This document shows positions 1 to 11,452 of a stretch of DNA of 64,000 nucleotides, in pieces. This stretch comes from Azospirillum agricola (GTDB taxonomy: Bacteria > Pseudomonadota > Alphaproteobacteria > Azospirillales > Azospirillaceae). Below the pieces are notes generated by a model. It worked only from the letters and a program-made list of their open reading frames with translations. It did not search any database and had not been told where the DNA came from. Made by a program: the position numbers and the translations under genes. Numbering within the stretch: the first letter of the stretch is position 1; every line of letters begins with the position of its first letter. The stretch spans positions 124,001 through 188,000 of the forward strand of contig NZ_JAGINM010000011.1 of NCBI RefSeq assembly GCF_017876095.1, written 5' to 3'.

Positions 1-177
1 CTGGACGCTGTCCACGGCGACGACGTTGAATCCGCGCTTCTCCATCGCGCGGGCCAGCCGCGTGCGGAAGGGGGCGTCGTCGTCCACGATCAGGAGGCTG
101 CGGGTCACGTCGCCGGTGAAGGTGAGCTTGACGGCTTCGCCCGACAGCAGCTCGTCGGAAATCTTGACGTTGTCCAC
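1..177 (-). CDS. regA: RegA/ActR-type response regulator, N-terminal part
   Basis: Only the first 59 codons are present; the gene runs off the left edge. The GTG start lies two bases after the regB stop, so the pair is probably translationally coupled. After a short leader the protein enters a receiver domain with the segment SLLIVDDDAPFRTRLARAME, where the DDD acidic cluster binds Mg2+. This is the typical opening of the RegA/ActR/PrrA family, which are global redox regulators controlling photosynthesis, nitrogen fixation, CO2 fixation and respiration genes. The phosphorylated Asp and the Fis-type DNA-binding helix are outside the window. The identification leans on the neighbouring regB. 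Confidence 0.85.
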   Translation of the reverse strand, partial: MDNVKISDELLSGEAVKLTFTGDVTRSLLIVDDDAPFRTRLARAMEKRGFNVVAVDSVQ

Positions 178-179
178 CG

Positions 180-1469
180 CTAGTCCTCTTTCCTGATGTT
201 GATGCGTTTCCAGCGCACGGAGATCCGGGCGCCGCCGCCCTTGTTGTTTCCGTACATGACGGACGCCCCGGTCTTTTCCAGGAGCGTCTGCGCGATGAAG
301 ATTCCCAGCCCCATGTGGCTGCCCTGGCCGGACCGCTCGCCGCGGACCGACAGGTAGGGCTCGCCGATCCGCCCCAGCAGATGCGGCGGGAAGCCGGGCC
401 CGTCGTCCATCACCGTGACGGTGACGGCCGTCTTGTCCCAGGAGGCCGCGACCGTCACGCGCCGGCGCGCGAACTGGTGGGCGTTCTGGATGAAGTTGCC
501 CAGCCCGTGGATGATCTCCGGGCTGCGGCGCAGCACCGGCTCCTCGGTGTCCCCGGCCGGATGGGGTTCGACGGCGAGCGTGACGTGGCCCAGCCGGTGC
601 GGGCCGGCCGCCGCCTCGATCAGGGCGGTCAGCGGCAGCCGCTCGAACGGATCGCCGCCGTCGGCCTCGGGCTTGCGCGCCAGATCGGCGAGGATCTCGC
701 GGCAGCGCATGACCTGGCTTTGCAGCAGCTCGACGTCCTCGCCGTAGGGGCTGTCGGCCGGCAGGTCGCGCGCCAGCTCCTTCGCCACCACGGCGATGGT
801 GCCGAGCGGCGAGCCCAGCTCGTGCGCGGCGGCGGCGGCGAGCGCGCCCAGCGACGACAGCCGCTGCTCGCGCGCCAGCGCCACCTGCGAGGCGGCGAGC
901 GCGTCGGCGAAGCGCCGCGCCTCGGCGGCGACGCGGAAGACGTAGCCGGCGATGAACACCGCCGAGACCGACAGCGACAGCCACACCCCGAAGGCGTAGA
1001 GCGGCGCCATGTTGCGCACCGGCTCCTCCCACGGCAGCGGGAAGTGCCACAGGGCCAGCGCGGTCAGGCAGAGCAGGTTCAGCCCGGTCAGCAGCACCGT
1101 GCTGTAGCGCGACAGGATGGCGGCCCCCACCGTCATCGGCGCCAGCAGCAGGATGGCGAAGGGGTTGGTCAGCCCGCCGGTCAGGTAGAGCAGCAGGGTG
1201 AGCTGAAGCATGTCGTAGCTGAGGTACAGCGCCGCGTCGCGGTCGGCCAGCCGCAGCCGCCCGCCGCCCTGGGCCATGGCGATGACGTTCAGCACCGCCG
1301 AGGCGCTGACGGCGGCCAGCACCGGCCCCAGCGGCAGCGGGAAGCCCAGCACCAGATCGACGAAGGCGACCGTCGCCATCTGGCCCGCCACCGCAACCCA
1401 GCGGATCAGGATCAGCGTGCGCAGGGTGATCCGCCCGTCGGGCTGGGTCCCTTGCGGTGGCGGCGCCAT
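180..1469 (-). CDS. regB: RegB/ActS/PrrB-type redox sensor histidine kinase
   Basis: A 429-residue membrane kinase. About six hydrophobic segments fill residues 15-180, followed by the phosphoacceptor region (AHELGSP, His216) and a C-terminal ATPase domain with N, G1 (DDGPGF) and G2 (GLGIF) boxes. Two family signatures are visible. The quinone-binding heptapeptide GGLTNPF is at residues 98-104. A cysteine in MRCREIL (Cys256) sits exactly 40 residues after the phosphorylated His, matching the His225/Cys265 pair of Rhodobacter RegB, whose cysteine senses redox state. The ATG at 1469 was chosen because it gives the usual family length. A GTG about 15 codons upstream is possible and no strong ribosome site decides between them. 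The gene diverges from an ABC exporter across about 144 bp. Confidence 0.93.
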   Translation of the reverse strand: MAPPPQGTQPDGRITLRTLILIRWVAVAGQMATVAFVDLVLGFPLPLGPVLAAVSASAVLNVIAMAQGGGRLRLADRDAALYLSYDMLQLTLLLYLTGGLTNPFAILLLAPMTVGAAILSRYSTVLLTGLNLLCLTALALWHFPLPWEEPVRNMAPLYAFGVWLSLSVSAVFIAGYVFRVAAEARRFADALAASQVALAREQRLSSLGALAAAAAHELGSPLGTIAVVAKELARDLPADSPYGEDVELLQSQVMRCREILADLARKPEADGGDPFERLPLTALIEAAAGPHRLGHVTLAVEPHPAGDTEEPVLRRSPEIIHGLGNFIQNAHQFARRRVTVAASWDKTAVTVTVMDDGPGFPPHLLGRIGEPYLSVRGERSGQGSHMGLGIFIAQTLLEKTGASVMYGNNKGGGARISVRWKRINIRKED

Positions 1470-1613
1470 GGCCGGCAGGCTGGAGGCGAAGGCGATCACG
1501 ACGGCGTTCCCCCGGATAATCCCGATGTCGGCCGCGTGGTCCGCGGCTCTGGCGTTCTTGTGTCGCGGCTCCCGCCCTGGCGTTTCCACCGCGGGTGGCC
1601 ATATTCTGTGCCC

Positions 1614-2450
1614 ATGACCCAGCGCACCCCTTATCCCCGCGTCGCCGACACGCCCGACGCTCCGCCGGCCATCCCGGCCGCCATATCGGCCGCGGGGCTG
1701 ACCAAGCGCTTCCCGACGCCGGGCGGCGGTTCGGTGACGGCGGTCGACGCGCTGTCCTTCACCGTGGCGCGCGGCGGCGTGACCGGCCTGCTCGGCGGCA
1801 ACGGCGCGGGGAAGACGACGACCATCTCCATGCTGCTGGGGGTGCTGCTGCCGACGTCGGGCCGGGTGGAGATTCTCGGCGTCGACATGGCGCGCCACCG
1901 GCATGCCGTGCTTCCGCGCATGAACTTCTCCTCTCCCTACGTCGAACTGCCCCATCGGTTGACGGTGCGGGAGAACCTTACCGTCTATGGGCACCTCTAC
2001 GGTTTGACCTGCGTCAAAAAGCGCGTCCAAGAGCTGGCCGAGCAGCTTGACCTGACCCGGTTTCTCAACCGTCCGTCCGGCGGACTGTCGGCCGGCCAGA
2101 AAACGAGGGTTGCGCTGGCCAAGGCCCTGCTCAACGATCCCGAGCTTTTGCTGCTCGACGAGCCGACCGCCTCGCTCGATCCCGACACGGCGGACTGGAT
2201 CCGCACCTATCTGGAGCGCTACCGCGCCCGCACCGGCGCGACGATCCTGCTGGCCTCCCACAACATGCTGGAGGTGGAGCGGCTGTGCGACGACGTGCTG
2301 ATGATGCGCCAGGGCCGCATCGTCGACCGGGGGGCGCCTCCGGCGCTGCTGGCGCGCTACGGCCGGAGCTCGCTGGAGGAGGTCTTTCTCGACATCGCCC
2401 GTGCGCGCGGCAACGCGGGCGCGGCGGAGGCGGCCGATGCGGCGGAGTGA
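1614..2450 (+). CDS. ABC-2 type exporter, ATP-binding subunit
   Basis: A 278-residue ABC ATPase. It shows Walker A (GGNGAGKTT, about residues 60-68), the signature LSAGQKTR, Walker B followed by DEPTASLD, and the switch His (LLASHN). It resembles the NodI/CcmA/YadG group that energises ABC-2 exporters. The next gene, overlapping it by 14 bp, encodes the matching permease, so the two form an exporter in the inner membrane. The substrate cannot be read from the sequence. A TATTCT hexamer ends only 6 bp before the ATG, so the mRNA may be leaderless. Confidence 0.88.
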   Translation: MTQRTPYPRVADTPDAPPAIPAAISAAGLTKRFPTPGGGSVTAVDALSFTVARGGVTGLLGGNGAGKTTTISMLLGVLLPTSGRVEILGVDMARHRHAVLPRMNFSSPYVELPHRLTVRENLTVYGHLYGLTCVKKRVQELAEQLDLTRFLNRPSGGLSAGQKTRVALAKALLNDPELLLLDEPTASLDPDTADWIRTYLERYRARTGATILLASHNMLEVERLCDDVLMMRQGRIVDRGAPPALLARYGRSSLEEVFLDIARARGNAGAAEAADAAE

Positions 2451-3291
2451 GCGGTTGACCCATCCCACCCTCCATCCCGCCGCCGATTTCTCCCTGCGCC
2501 GGGTCGGGGCGATGGTGCTGCGCTACTGGTATCTGCTGCGCGGGTCCTGGCCGCGCATCCTGGAACTGGCCTACTGGCCGACGATGCAGATGATCCTGTG
2601 GGGCTACATCAACCAGTTCATGGCATCGGGCAGCGGCGGGGGCAGCGGCTGGGTGGCGCAGGGGGCCGGCGTGCTGGTCAGCGCCGTGCTGCTGTGGGAC
2701 GTGCTGTTTCGGGGGCAACTCGGCGTGTCGGTCTCCTTCCTGGAGGAGATGTGGTCGCGCAACCTCGGCCACCTGTTCGTCAGCCCGCTGCGGCCGACCG
2801 AATGGGTGGTGTCGCTGATGGTGATGAGCCTGCTGCGCACGCTGATCGGCGTGCTGCCGGCCGCGCTGCTGGCGATCCCCTTCTTCGGCTATTCGGTGTT
2901 CGGGCTCGGCCTGCCGCTGGTGGCCTTCTTCATCAACCTGATCGTGCTGGGCTGGTCGCTGGGCCTGCTGATCGTCGCGCTGATCCTGCGCTACGGCATG
3001 GGGGCGGAGGGGCTGGCCTGGATCGTCGTCTTCATGCTGGCCCCGGTCAGCGCCGTCTACTACCCGATGAGCGTGCTGCCCGGCTGGCTCCAGGCGGTTT
3101 CCTGGGCGCTGCCGTCCTCCCATGTGTTCGAGGGGATGCGGGCGCTGCTCTACGAGGGCGCGATGCGCTGGGACCATCTGGCCTGGGCGACCGGTCTGAA
3201 CGCGCTCTACATGGCGCTCAGCGTCGGCGTCTTTCTCTACGGCTTCCACCGGGCGCGGGTGCGCGGCGCCCTGCTGCAAACCGGGGAATAG
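2437..3291 (+). CDS. ABC-2 type exporter, permease subunit
   Basis: A 284-residue polytopic membrane protein with about six hydrophobic segments, typical of ABC-2 permeases such as NodJ or YadH. The ATG at 2437 lies inside the end of the ATPase gene and is preceded by a good ribosome site (GCGGAGG, 6-7 bp upstream), so this start and translational coupling are well supported. It forms the membrane channel of the exporter powered by the upstream ATPase. The segment YYPMSVLPGWLQ near residue 210 is characteristic of the ABC-2 fold. The substrate is unknown. Confidence 0.88.
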   Translation: MRRSERLTHPTLHPAADFSLRRVGAMVLRYWYLLRGSWPRILELAYWPTMQMILWGYINQFMASGSGGGSGWVAQGAGVLVSAVLLWDVLFRGQLGVSVSFLEEMWSRNLGHLFVSPLRPTEWVVSLMVMSLLRTLIGVLPAALLAIPFFGYSVFGLGLPLVAFFINLIVLGWSLGLLIVALILRYGMGAEGLAWIVVFMLAPVSAVYYPMSVLPGWLQAVSWALPSSHVFEGMRALLYEGAMRWDHLAWATGLNALYMALSVGVFLYGFHRARVRGALLQTGE

Positions 3292-3380
3292 GCTCCGAAC
3301 ACCCCACCGGTCATCCTCGCAGTCGCTGCCCGGCCGTGCTAGGGTCCCCGCCGTTTTTCGACCCAGACCCGGTGCCCGCC

Positions 3381-4502
3381 ATGAAGCTGTCCGAGATCGC
3401 CGCCGCCCTGGATGCCCATGTCGAGGGCGACGCATCCCTCGTGATCCGGCGCGCCGTCCATCCGTCCGAGGCCGAGGGGCCGGAGGATCTGGCGCTCGCC
3501 ATGGACAAGGAGCTGCTGGCGCTGCTGCCCGGCAGCAAGGCCGTCGCCGCCGTCGTGGCGGAAGGCGCGGAGGTGCCGGACGGCATCCAGGGCCGCATCG
3601 TGGTCAAGCGCCCGCGCTACGCCATGGCCGGGCTGCTCGACGTCTTCGAGCGCCCGGTCCACGCCGAGCCCGGAATCCACCCGCAGGCCTACGTCGCGCC
3701 CGACGCGGTGGTGGCGGACGGCGCGTCGATCGCGCCCTTCGCCTATGTCGGGCCGCGCGCCCGCATCGGCGCCGGGGCGATCGTGCTGCCGCACGTCACG
3801 GTCGGGGCCGACGCGGTGATCGGCGAGGGCAGCCTGCTGCACCCCGGCGCCCGCATCGGCGAGCGGGTGGTGCTGGGTGCCCGCTGCATCGTCCATCCCA
3901 ATGCGGCGGTCGGCAACGACGGCTTCAGCTTCGTGACGCCGGAACCGGGCAGCGTCGAGTCGGCCAAGACGACCGGCCGCGTCGTCGGCACCAACGTGCT
4001 GATCCGCCGGGTCAATTCCATCGGCACCGTGGTGCTCGGCGACGACGTCGAGGTCGGCGCCGGGGCGACCATCGACCGCGGCACGGTGACGGCGACCCGT
4101 ATCGGCAACGGCACCAAGATCGACAACCTCGTGCAGATCGGCCACAACGTGCAGGTCGGCACCAACTGCATGCTGTGCGGGCATGTCGGCATCGCCGGCA
4201 GCACGATCATCGGCGACCGGGTGGTGCTGGCCGGCAAGGTCGGGGTGGCCGACCATGTGAAGATCGGCAGCGACGCGGTGGTCGCCGCCAACTCCGGCGT
4301 CGGCACCGACATCCCGCCCAAGTCCGTCTACATGGGCTATCCCGCCGTCCCCCGCACCCGCGCCTTCGAGCAGTACAAGGGCCTCGCCCGGCTGAAGCGC
4401 CTGTTCGCCGACGTCGCCGACCTGAAGACCCGCCTGCGCGCCCTGGACGGGCAGGGCGGCGGGGCGGCGGTTCCGGCGGCGGCCGAGACCGAGCGGGACT
4501 GA
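3381..4502 (+). CDS. lpxD: UDP-3-O-acylglucosamine N-acyltransferase
   Basis: A 373-residue LpxD, which adds the second 3-hydroxyacyl chain to the UDP-glucosamine precursor of lipid A. It has an N-terminal uridine-binding domain (residues 1-100), then the left-handed beta helix built of repeated hexapeptides such as IGAGAI, VGADAV and IGEGSL. The catalytic His lies in NLVQIGHNV, around residue 255. The C-terminus carries the usual helical tail plus about 20 extra Gly/Ala-rich residues. The gene stands alone, not in the usual bamA-lpxD-fabZ-lpxA-lpxB cluster, between an ABC exporter and trmJ. It may therefore be a second copy or a relocated single copy. Confidence 0.93.
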   Translation: MKLSEIAAALDAHVEGDASLVIRRAVHPSEAEGPEDLALAMDKELLALLPGSKAVAAVVAEGAEVPDGIQGRIVVKRPRYAMAGLLDVFERPVHAEPGIHPQAYVAPDAVVADGASIAPFAYVGPRARIGAGAIVLPHVTVGADAVIGEGSLLHPGARIGERVVLGARCIVHPNAAVGNDGFSFVTPEPGSVESAKTTGRVVGTNVLIRRVNSIGTVVLGDDVEVGAGATIDRGTVTATRIGNGTKIDNLVQIGHNVQVGTNCMLCGHVGIAGSTIIGDRVVLAGKVGVADHVKIGSDAVVAANSGVGTDIPPKSVYMGYPAVPRTRAFEQYKGLARLKRLFADVADLKTRLRALDGQGGGAAVPAAAETERD

Positions 4503-4581
4503 CGCCCCCGGCGCCTATGTCCCCACGTTCCTTCCCCCTCCTTGCAGCCCTCTCGAACATTCAACCCTCAGCACCGAACCC

Positions 4582-5352
4582 ATGACCTCCGGCCAGAATC
4601 CCACCCTCCAGCCCGTCCTCGGCGGCCCCGCGATCATCCTGGTGCAGCCGCAGATGGGCGAGAACATCGGCGCCTGCGCGCGGGCCATGCTCAACTGCGG
4701 CCTGACCGATCTGCGGCTGGTCCGCCCGCGCGACGGCTGGCCGAACGAGAAGGCGACCGCCAACGCGTCGGGCGCCGACCTCGTGATCGACAACGCCCGC
4801 GTCTTCGAGACCACCGCCGAGGCGGTCGCTGACCTTGAGGCCGTCTTCGCCACCACGGCGCGCAGCCGCGACATGATCCAGCGCTTCGTCACCCCGCGCG
4901 TCGCGGCGGAGGAGATGCGCGACCGCCACAACGCCGGCCACCGCGTCGGGGTGATGTTCGGGCCGGAGCGCACCGGGCTGGTCAACGACGACCTGACCCT
5001 GGCCCAGACCCTGGTCACCGTGCCGCTGAACCCGGCCTTCGCCTCTCTCAACCTGGGGCAGGCGGTGCTGCTGATCGGCTACGAATGGTTCCAGACCGGG
5101 GACCTGCCGCCCGAGCGCTTCCTGCACACCGGCCAGACCCGCCCGGCGACCAAGGGCGAGCTGGTGAATTTCTTCGAGCATCTGGAAGGGGCGCTGGACC
5201 GCACCGGCTTCTTCACCAGCCCGGAGAAGCGCCCCTCGATGGTCCGCACCCTGCGCAACGCGCTGGAGCGCATGGACATGACCGAGCAGGAGGTCCGCAC
5301 CTTCCACGGGGTCATCGCCGCGCTGACCGGCAAGCGGAAAGGCGCGCCCTGA
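4582..5352 (+). CDS. trmJ: tRNA (cytidine/uridine-2'-O-)-methyltransferase TrmJ
   Basis: A 256-residue SpoU/SPOUT-family methyltransferase. The three family motifs are clear: NIGACARAM near residue 28, GVMFGPERTGL near residue 123, and VPLNPAFASLNLGQAV near residue 143. Together they build the knotted S-adenosylmethionine pocket. TrmJ methylates the ribose of nucleotide 32 in several tRNAs. The length and the C-terminal helical extension fit TrmJ rather than TrmL. It is followed after 28 bp by the PAS-LytTR regulator on the same strand. Confidence 0.9.
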   Translation: MTSGQNPTLQPVLGGPAIILVQPQMGENIGACARAMLNCGLTDLRLVRPRDGWPNEKATANASGADLVIDNARVFETTAEAVADLEAVFATTARSRDMIQRFVTPRVAAEEMRDRHNAGHRVGVMFGPERTGLVNDDLTLAQTLVTVPLNPAFASLNLGQAVLLIGYEWFQTGDLPPERFLHTGQTRPATKGELVNFFEHLEGALDRTGFFTSPEKRPSMVRTLRNALERMDMTEQEVRTFHGVIAALTGKRKGAP

Positions 5353-5380
5353 GCCGCGCGTCCGGCTATACTCGCCGTCC

Positions 5381-6085
5381 ATGGAATACGCGTTGCAGAA
5401 CATGGACGTCGGGGTGGTGCTGCTGGATGCCGGGCGGCGGGTGACCGCGCTCAATCCGGCGGCGGTGCGCATGCTGGGCGACCGCGCCGCCGGGCTGGTC
5501 GGCGCCTTCCTGCACGACCTGCACCCGCCCTCGCACCGGGCCAAGGTCGAGTTGCTGCTCGCCGCCGCCACCGACCCGGCGGCCCCGGCCTCGGCCTGTT
5601 CGATGATGATCGCGCTGCCGGGCCGGGTGCTGGTGGTCAAGGCGTCGGCCCTGACGCTCGGCGACGGGCCGCCGATCACCGCCCTGATGCTGATGGAGGC
5701 GGCAAAGCCCGCCGCCGCCGCCGCTGCCGCCCCGTCCCCCGCCCCGGCCGAGCCGCTGGTGAAGCTGCCGGTCGAGAAGGGGCAGGGGCTGGTTCTGCTC
5801 GATCCGGCCGACGCGGTCTATCTCCAGGCCGACGGCCACTACACGACGGTCCACACCGCCGAAGGCGCCTTCTTCTGCGGTCTGCCTCTGTCGGAGCTGG
5901 AAACCCGTCTCGACCCGCGCAGCTTCGTGCGGACCCACCGCGGCTACATCGTCAACCTGCGCCACGCCCAGGCGGTGGAGCGGCGCGACGGCCGTGCCGC
6001 CTTCGTCATGGCCGCCCCCGGCGCCCCCCGTGTGCCGGTCAGCCGCGCCCGCGGCGAGGCGCTGAAGAAGCGGCTGGCGTTGTAG
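5381..6085 (+). CDS. rcoM: RcoM-like PAS-LytTR regulator, candidate heme CO sensor
   Basis: A 234-residue single-component regulator with an N-terminal PAS domain (residues 1-105), an Ala/Pro linker (110-130) and a LytTR DNA-binding domain (135-234, including QADGHYTTV and VRTHRGYIVN). This is the architecture of RcoM, the CO-responsive regulator first described in Burkholderia xenovorans. As I recall the RcoM sequence, its heme ligands His74 and Met104 lie in LHP and AMMI contexts. Here His48 is in DLHPP and Met75-Met76 in SMMIALPGR, the same contexts 27 rather than 30 residues apart. Cys73 is close by but not at the equivalent of RcoM Cys94. Its neighbour cowN and the TTnnnG repeats between them support a role in the CO response. 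A TATACT hexamer at 5367-5372 allows a leaderless transcript. No coo or cox genes are nearby. Confidence 0.75.
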   Translation: MEYALQNMDVGVVLLDAGRRVTALNPAAVRMLGDRAAGLVGAFLHDLHPPSHRAKVELLLAAATDPAAPASACSMMIALPGRVLVVKASALTLGDGPPITALMLMEAAKPAAAAAAAPSPAPAEPLVKLPVEKGQGLVLLDPADAVYLQADGHYTTVHTAEGAFFCGLPLSELETRLDPRSFVRTHRGYIVNLRHAQAVERRDGRAAFVMAAPGAPRVPVSRARGEALKKRLAL

Positions 6086-6116
6086 CCTCTCCTTTCCCAT
6101 AAAAATTTTCCGGTCA

Positions 6117-6162
6117 TTCACGCGGCTGCGGCGCCGTTCACGCGGGCGTGGGGCGGTTGGTG
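6117..6162 (+). promoter_or_regulatory. Three TTnnnG direct repeats, probable RcoM operator of cowN
   Basis: TTCACG at 6117, TTCACG at 6137 and TTGGTG at 6157 all match TTnnnG and start exactly 20 bp apart. The first two share the longer TTCACGCGG. RcoM is known to bind a triplet of TTnnnG direct repeats, though I do not recall the published spacing with certainty. The repeats lie 79-124 bp upstream of the cowN ATG. Downstream are a small inverted repeat (GTTGC-GGT-GCAAC, 6199-6211) and a strong ribosome site AGGAGG at 6227-6232. No clear -35/-10 pair was recognised. Confidence 0.65.
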
Positions 6163-6240
6163 CACACACCATTGAAGGGGACCAGCTCGACCCGGCAGGT
6201 TGCGGTGCAACATCCCCGCTTCGCCCAGGAGGCCGCTTCC

Positions 6241-6537
6241 ATGGACAGTGTCGACGCTCCCGACCGCTATGTTTCCTTCAAGGGAATCGACTGCGACGGC
6301 AATTCCCGCCAGATCATCGCCCGGCTGCGTTCGCACATCGACGACCCGGCCAAGACCAACGCCTTCTGGGAGCGCTTCAAGGAGAAGCTGGCGGTCGCCG
6401 ACGACGTGCTGAAGCGGCAGGCCGACGGGCTGTGCCTGCTCTGCTCCAACGTCTATTACATCGCCGACCTGTTCGAGGAGTATGACGACGAGGAAGGGCT
6501 GGCGATGCTGCGCCAGCTGGAGGACGAGTGCTGTTGA
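6241..6537 (+). CDS. cowN: CowN, N2-fixation sustaining protein under CO
   Basis: A 98-residue soluble protein. DRYVSFKGIDCDG near the N-terminus, HIDDPAKTNAFW in the middle and the acidic end LFEEYDDEEGLAMLRQLEDECC are hallmarks of CowN. CowN was described in Rhodospirillum rubrum as necessary for N2-dependent growth in the presence of carbon monoxide; it protects nitrogenase from this inhibitor. The ATG at 6241 is fixed by AGGAGG 8 bp upstream. The gene appears to be transcribed alone, with a GC hairpin just after the stop. Its presence implies a nitrogenase elsewhere in the genome; no nif gene lies in this window. Confidence 0.9.
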   Translation: MDSVDAPDRYVSFKGIDCDGNSRQIIARLRSHIDDPAKTNAFWERFKEKLAVADDVLKRQADGLCLLCSNVYYIADLFEEYDDEEGLAMLRQLEDECC

Positions 6538-6551
6538 GCGCACCCGCCTGA

Positions 6552-6579
6552 CGGGGCGGGGCGTCCTCGTCCCGCCCCG
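6552..6579 (+). terminator. GC-rich hairpin after cowN
   Basis: CGGGGCGGG (6552-6560) pairs perfectly with CCCGCCCCG (6571-6579) across a 10-base loop, starting 15 bp after the cowN stop. There is no T-run, so it may be a weak or factor-assisted terminator, or a 3'-end stabiliser. Confidence 0.5.
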
Positions 6580-6729
6580 CGACCGTCTTCCCCGGCTCGC
6601 CGATTCACGGTCCGGGCACTGGCCCTCAGCGCGCCGGCTCTGCCCCGATCAAGTCACTTGCGGGCGCCGAGGGCCGAAGCCCATACTTCGGCCAAAAGGT
6701 CTGGCGAGAAGGTCTGGCGGGCAGCGGCG

Positions 6730-10527
<3,798 letters not shown>

Positions 10528-10534
10528 ACCGCCC

Positions 10535-11452
10535 ATGGCCGATGTGCGCCCCAAGATCCTGGTCGTGGACGACATCCCTTCCAACATCCACGTCCTCAGC
10601 CGGATCCTGAAGGAGGATTACGACATCTATTTCGCCACCGACGGCGAACGTGCCCTGGATCTGGTGCAGACGCGGCTTCCCGACCTCGTTCTGCTCGACA
10701 TCATGATGCCGGGCATGGACGGCTACGAGGTCTGCACCCGCATCAAGTCCGACCCGGCGACCCACGACATCCCGGTCATCTTCATCTCCGCCAAGAGCGA
10801 GGTCGAGGACGAGACCAGGGGGCTGGAGGTCGGGGCGATCGACTTCATCACCAAGCCGATCAGCCCGCCCATCGTGAAGGCGCGGGTGCGCAACCATCTG
10901 TTGCTGAAGCGGCAGGCCGACCTGCTGCGCAGCCTGTCCTTCCTCGACGGGCTGACCGGCATCGCCAACCGCCGCCGCTTCGACGAGGCGATGGCGCGGG
11001 AGTGGCGGCGCTGCGGGCGGGCGCAGCAGCCGATGTCGCTGATCCTGCTCGATGTCGATCATTTCAAGGCCTACAATGACCATTACGGCCATCAGGCCGG
11101 CGACGAATGCCTGCGTGCGGTCGCCGAACTGCTGGCCGAGCGGGTGCAGCGCCCCTGCGACCTCGTCGCCCGCTACGGCGGCGAGGAGTTCGTCTGCCTG
11201 CTTCCCGAGACGTCGAGCGCGGGGGCCGGGCAGGTCGCCGAGCGGCTGCGCGCCGCCGTCGCCGATTGCGGCATCCCGCATGCCCAGTCGCCGGTGGCGC
11301 CGCACATCACCATCAGCCTGGGCGTCGCCACCATGACCCCGGAGGTCGGCAGCGTGCCCGACCGGCTGGCGCAGACCGCCGACCAGATGCTGTACCAGGC
11401 CAAGCGGGCCGGACGGAACCGGGTGCAGGGTGTCAGCGTTCCAGCTTTGTGA
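10535..11452 (+). CDS. Response regulator diguanylate cyclase (REC-GGDEF)
   Basis: A 305-residue two-domain protein. The receiver (1-120) has the acidic pair VDD near residue 11 and the phosphoacceptor Asp55 (LLDIMMPGMDG). The cyclase domain (135-300) has an intact active site GGEEF at 215-219, so it should make cyclic di-GMP. RPCD at 206-209, five residues before GGEEF, matches the RxxD inhibitory site, so product feedback is expected. It resembles PleD with a single receiver. It lies 7 bp after the hybrid kinase gene and is probably its output. The stop codon overlaps a possible GTG start of the next gene. Confidence 0.9.
   Translation: MADVRPKILVVDDIPSNIHVLSRILKEDYDIYFATDGERALDLVQTRLPDLVLLDIMMPGMDGYEVCTRIKSDPATHDIPVIFISAKSEVEDETRGLEVGAIDFITKPISPPIVKARVRNHLLLKRQADLLRSLSFLDGLTGIANRRRFDEAMAREWRRCGRAQQPMSLILLDVDHFKAYNDHYGHQAGDECLRAVAELLAERVQRPCDLVARYGGEEFVCLLPETSSAGAGQVAERLRAAVADCGIPHAQSPVAPHITISLGVATMTPEVGSVPDRLAQTADQMLYQAKRAGRNRVQGVSVPAL

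Noticed and set aside
2598-4502. A 634-codon open frame extending lpxD far upstream
   Set aside because: The upstream part lies over the ABC permease gene in another frame and has no homology; LpxD homology starts at the ATG at 3381.
6190-6212. A sigma-54 promoter before cowN
   Set aside because: GG and GC dinucleotides are present, but the spacing is off by one and the TTGC element is not placed properly.
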